From WRKB01 sp031551145 (lineage in GTDB: Bacteria > Desulfobacterota > Desulfovibrionia > Desulfovibrionales > Desulfovibrionaceae): a stretch of 59,653 nt of DNA. Within the stretch, counting starts at the first letter, position 1. Every line of letters begins with the position of its first letter. The stretch spans positions 1-59,653 of the forward strand of contig JAVBNZ010000028.1 in NCBI GenBank assembly GCA_031551145.1, written 5' to 3'. Below are positions 58,991-59,653 of this stretch, piece after piece. The notes beneath the pieces were generated by a model. That model worked only from the letters and a program-made list of their open reading frames with translations, had not been told where the DNA came from and did not search any database. Both the position numbers and the translations under genes were made by a program.

Positions 58991-59653
58991 ATGCGTACCG
59001 CGGCCGCCCTGCTCTGCGCGTTTCTTGTCTGCGCCGCCCCGCCCGCCGGGGCGGCCGAACCCACGTCAACGTCCGCACCGGGCACGGCCCTGGAACGACT
59101 GAAGCAGGGCAACGCCCGCTTTGCCGAAAACCTGCGCCAAAACATCGATCTCGCCGCGCAGCGCGCGCAAAGCGCCAAGGGTCAGGTTCCCTTCGCGGCC
59201 GTGCTCGCCTGCGCGGATTCACGCCTGTCCCCGGAACACATCTTTGACCGGGGCATAGGCGAACTTTTCGTTGTCCGCGCGGCGGGCAACGTTGCCGGAA
59301 CCATGGAGCGCGCGAGCATTGAATACGGCGCGCTCCATCTGCGCATTCCCCTGCTCGTCGTCATGGGGCATACACGCTGCGGGGCCGTGGAGGCCGCCGC
59401 CTCGGGCGGCAAAGAACCCGGCAGCCTGCCCGCCCTGCTCGCCCTGCTGCAACCGGCCGTGGATGAAACGCGCCGCATTTCCCCGCCGATCGAGGAAAAA
59501 TCCGCCTTCACCACCGAGGCCGCCCGGCGCAACGTGCTGCTGACCATGCGCGCCCTGCTGCGCGACAGTCCCGTGCTTCAGGAACTCCACGCCAAGGGGG
59601 CGCTCGTCGTCACCGGCGCGCTCTATCATGTGGATGACGGGAAGATCGAATGG
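58991..59653 (+). CDS. periplasmic beta-carbonic anhydrase, cut by the window end
   Basis: The frame is open from ATG at 58991 to the last base (221 codons), so the C-terminus is missing. A signal peptide (about 1-22, ending PAGAA) is followed by LERLKQGNARFAENL. The zinc ligands and active-site pair are Cys74 and Asp76-x-Arg78 (LACADSRLSPEHIFD), and His127 and Cys130 (VVMGHTRCGAVEAA). It interconverts CO2 and bicarbonate in the periplasm. It is 9 nt after nifS. Confidence 0.92.
   Translation, partial: MRTAAALLCAFLVCAAPPAGAAEPTSTSAPGTALERLKQGNARFAENLRQNIDLAAQRAQSAKGQVPFAAVLACADSRLSPEHIFDRGIGELFVVRAAGNVAGTMERASIEYGALHLRIPLLVVMGHTRCGAVEAAASGGKEPGSLPALLALLQPAVDETRRISPPIEEKSAFTTEAARRNVLLTMRALLRDSPVLQELHAKGALVVTGALYHVDDGKIEW

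Noticed and set aside
1..59653. tRNA genes, rRNA genes, CRISPR arrays, transposases or prophage genes
   Set aside because: No cloverleaf T-loop pattern, no regularly spaced repeats and no transposase, integrase or phage structural motifs were recognised; the only recombinase-like protein is the degraded TunR-type regulator.

Overview
The window is GC-rich, densely packed bacterial chromosome. It most resembles a member of the Desulfovibrionaceae (sulfate-reducing Desulfobacterota, formerly Deltaproteobacteria). The grounds are a sigma-54 flagellin promoter, a TunR-type regulator (recombinase-like DNA-binding part plus molybdate/tungstate-binding domains) divergent from a TSUP transporter, a one-piece NifU beside NifS, and a fused TIGR03960/TIGR03936 radical SAM protein. 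The taxonomic call is inference. I see no prophage, transposase, CRISPR array, rRNA or tRNA.

Layout. 1-590: possibly the end of an upstream gene, then non-coding hairpins. 591-4841: FapA-like protein, a CgeB-type glycosyltransferase and a family-9 glycosyltransferase carrying a 12-C tract. 5065-11395: flagellar hook operon (fliK, flgD, flgE) closed by a strong terminator, then flagellin behind a perfect sigma-54 site. 11494-16997: RNase III, a small possibly Sm-like protein, the radical SAM fusion, a small hypothetical and an NPD/FabK-like flavoprotein. 17060-20373: tunR-like regulator, TSUP transporter, a protein-glutaminase-like protein and an unknown partner. 20484-21763: NTF2-like protein, TatA, tandem-ACT protein. 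21782-31895 (minus strand): ThiS-like protein, MtnA, surface-carbohydrate transferase-like protein, RNB exoribonuclease, PlsY, threonine synthase, MnmA and a DUF4910 peptidase-like protein. 32337-35750: site-2 protease, TrpS, RuvX, MltG and a small hypothetical. 35969-37965: cobalamin genes cbiA and cbiC/cobH. 37975-44751: divergent phosphate regulon (pstSCA on minus; phoB-phoR-pstB-phoU on plus) around a Pho-box-like promoter region. 44833-50339: EF-G paralogue and four envelope or hypothetical genes. 50484-54307: prenyl-reductase-like flavoprotein, YbgC thioesterase, MltA and a decarboxylating dehydrogenase. 54334-59653: pseudouridine synthase, Usp, MntP, a small Cys-rich exported protein, nifU-nifS and a truncated periplasmic beta-carbonic anhydrase.

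Themes. The window combines motility with probable flagellin or surface glycosylation, phosphate acquisition, oxyanion homeostasis, peptidoglycan turnover (MltG, MltA) and Fe-S assembly. The points most worth following are the 12-C tract in the family-9 glycosyltransferase, the recombinase-derived regulator with its dif-like operator across a sigma-70 promoter, and the two-gene unit encoding a cytoplasmic protein-glutaminase-like enzyme plus an unknown protein.
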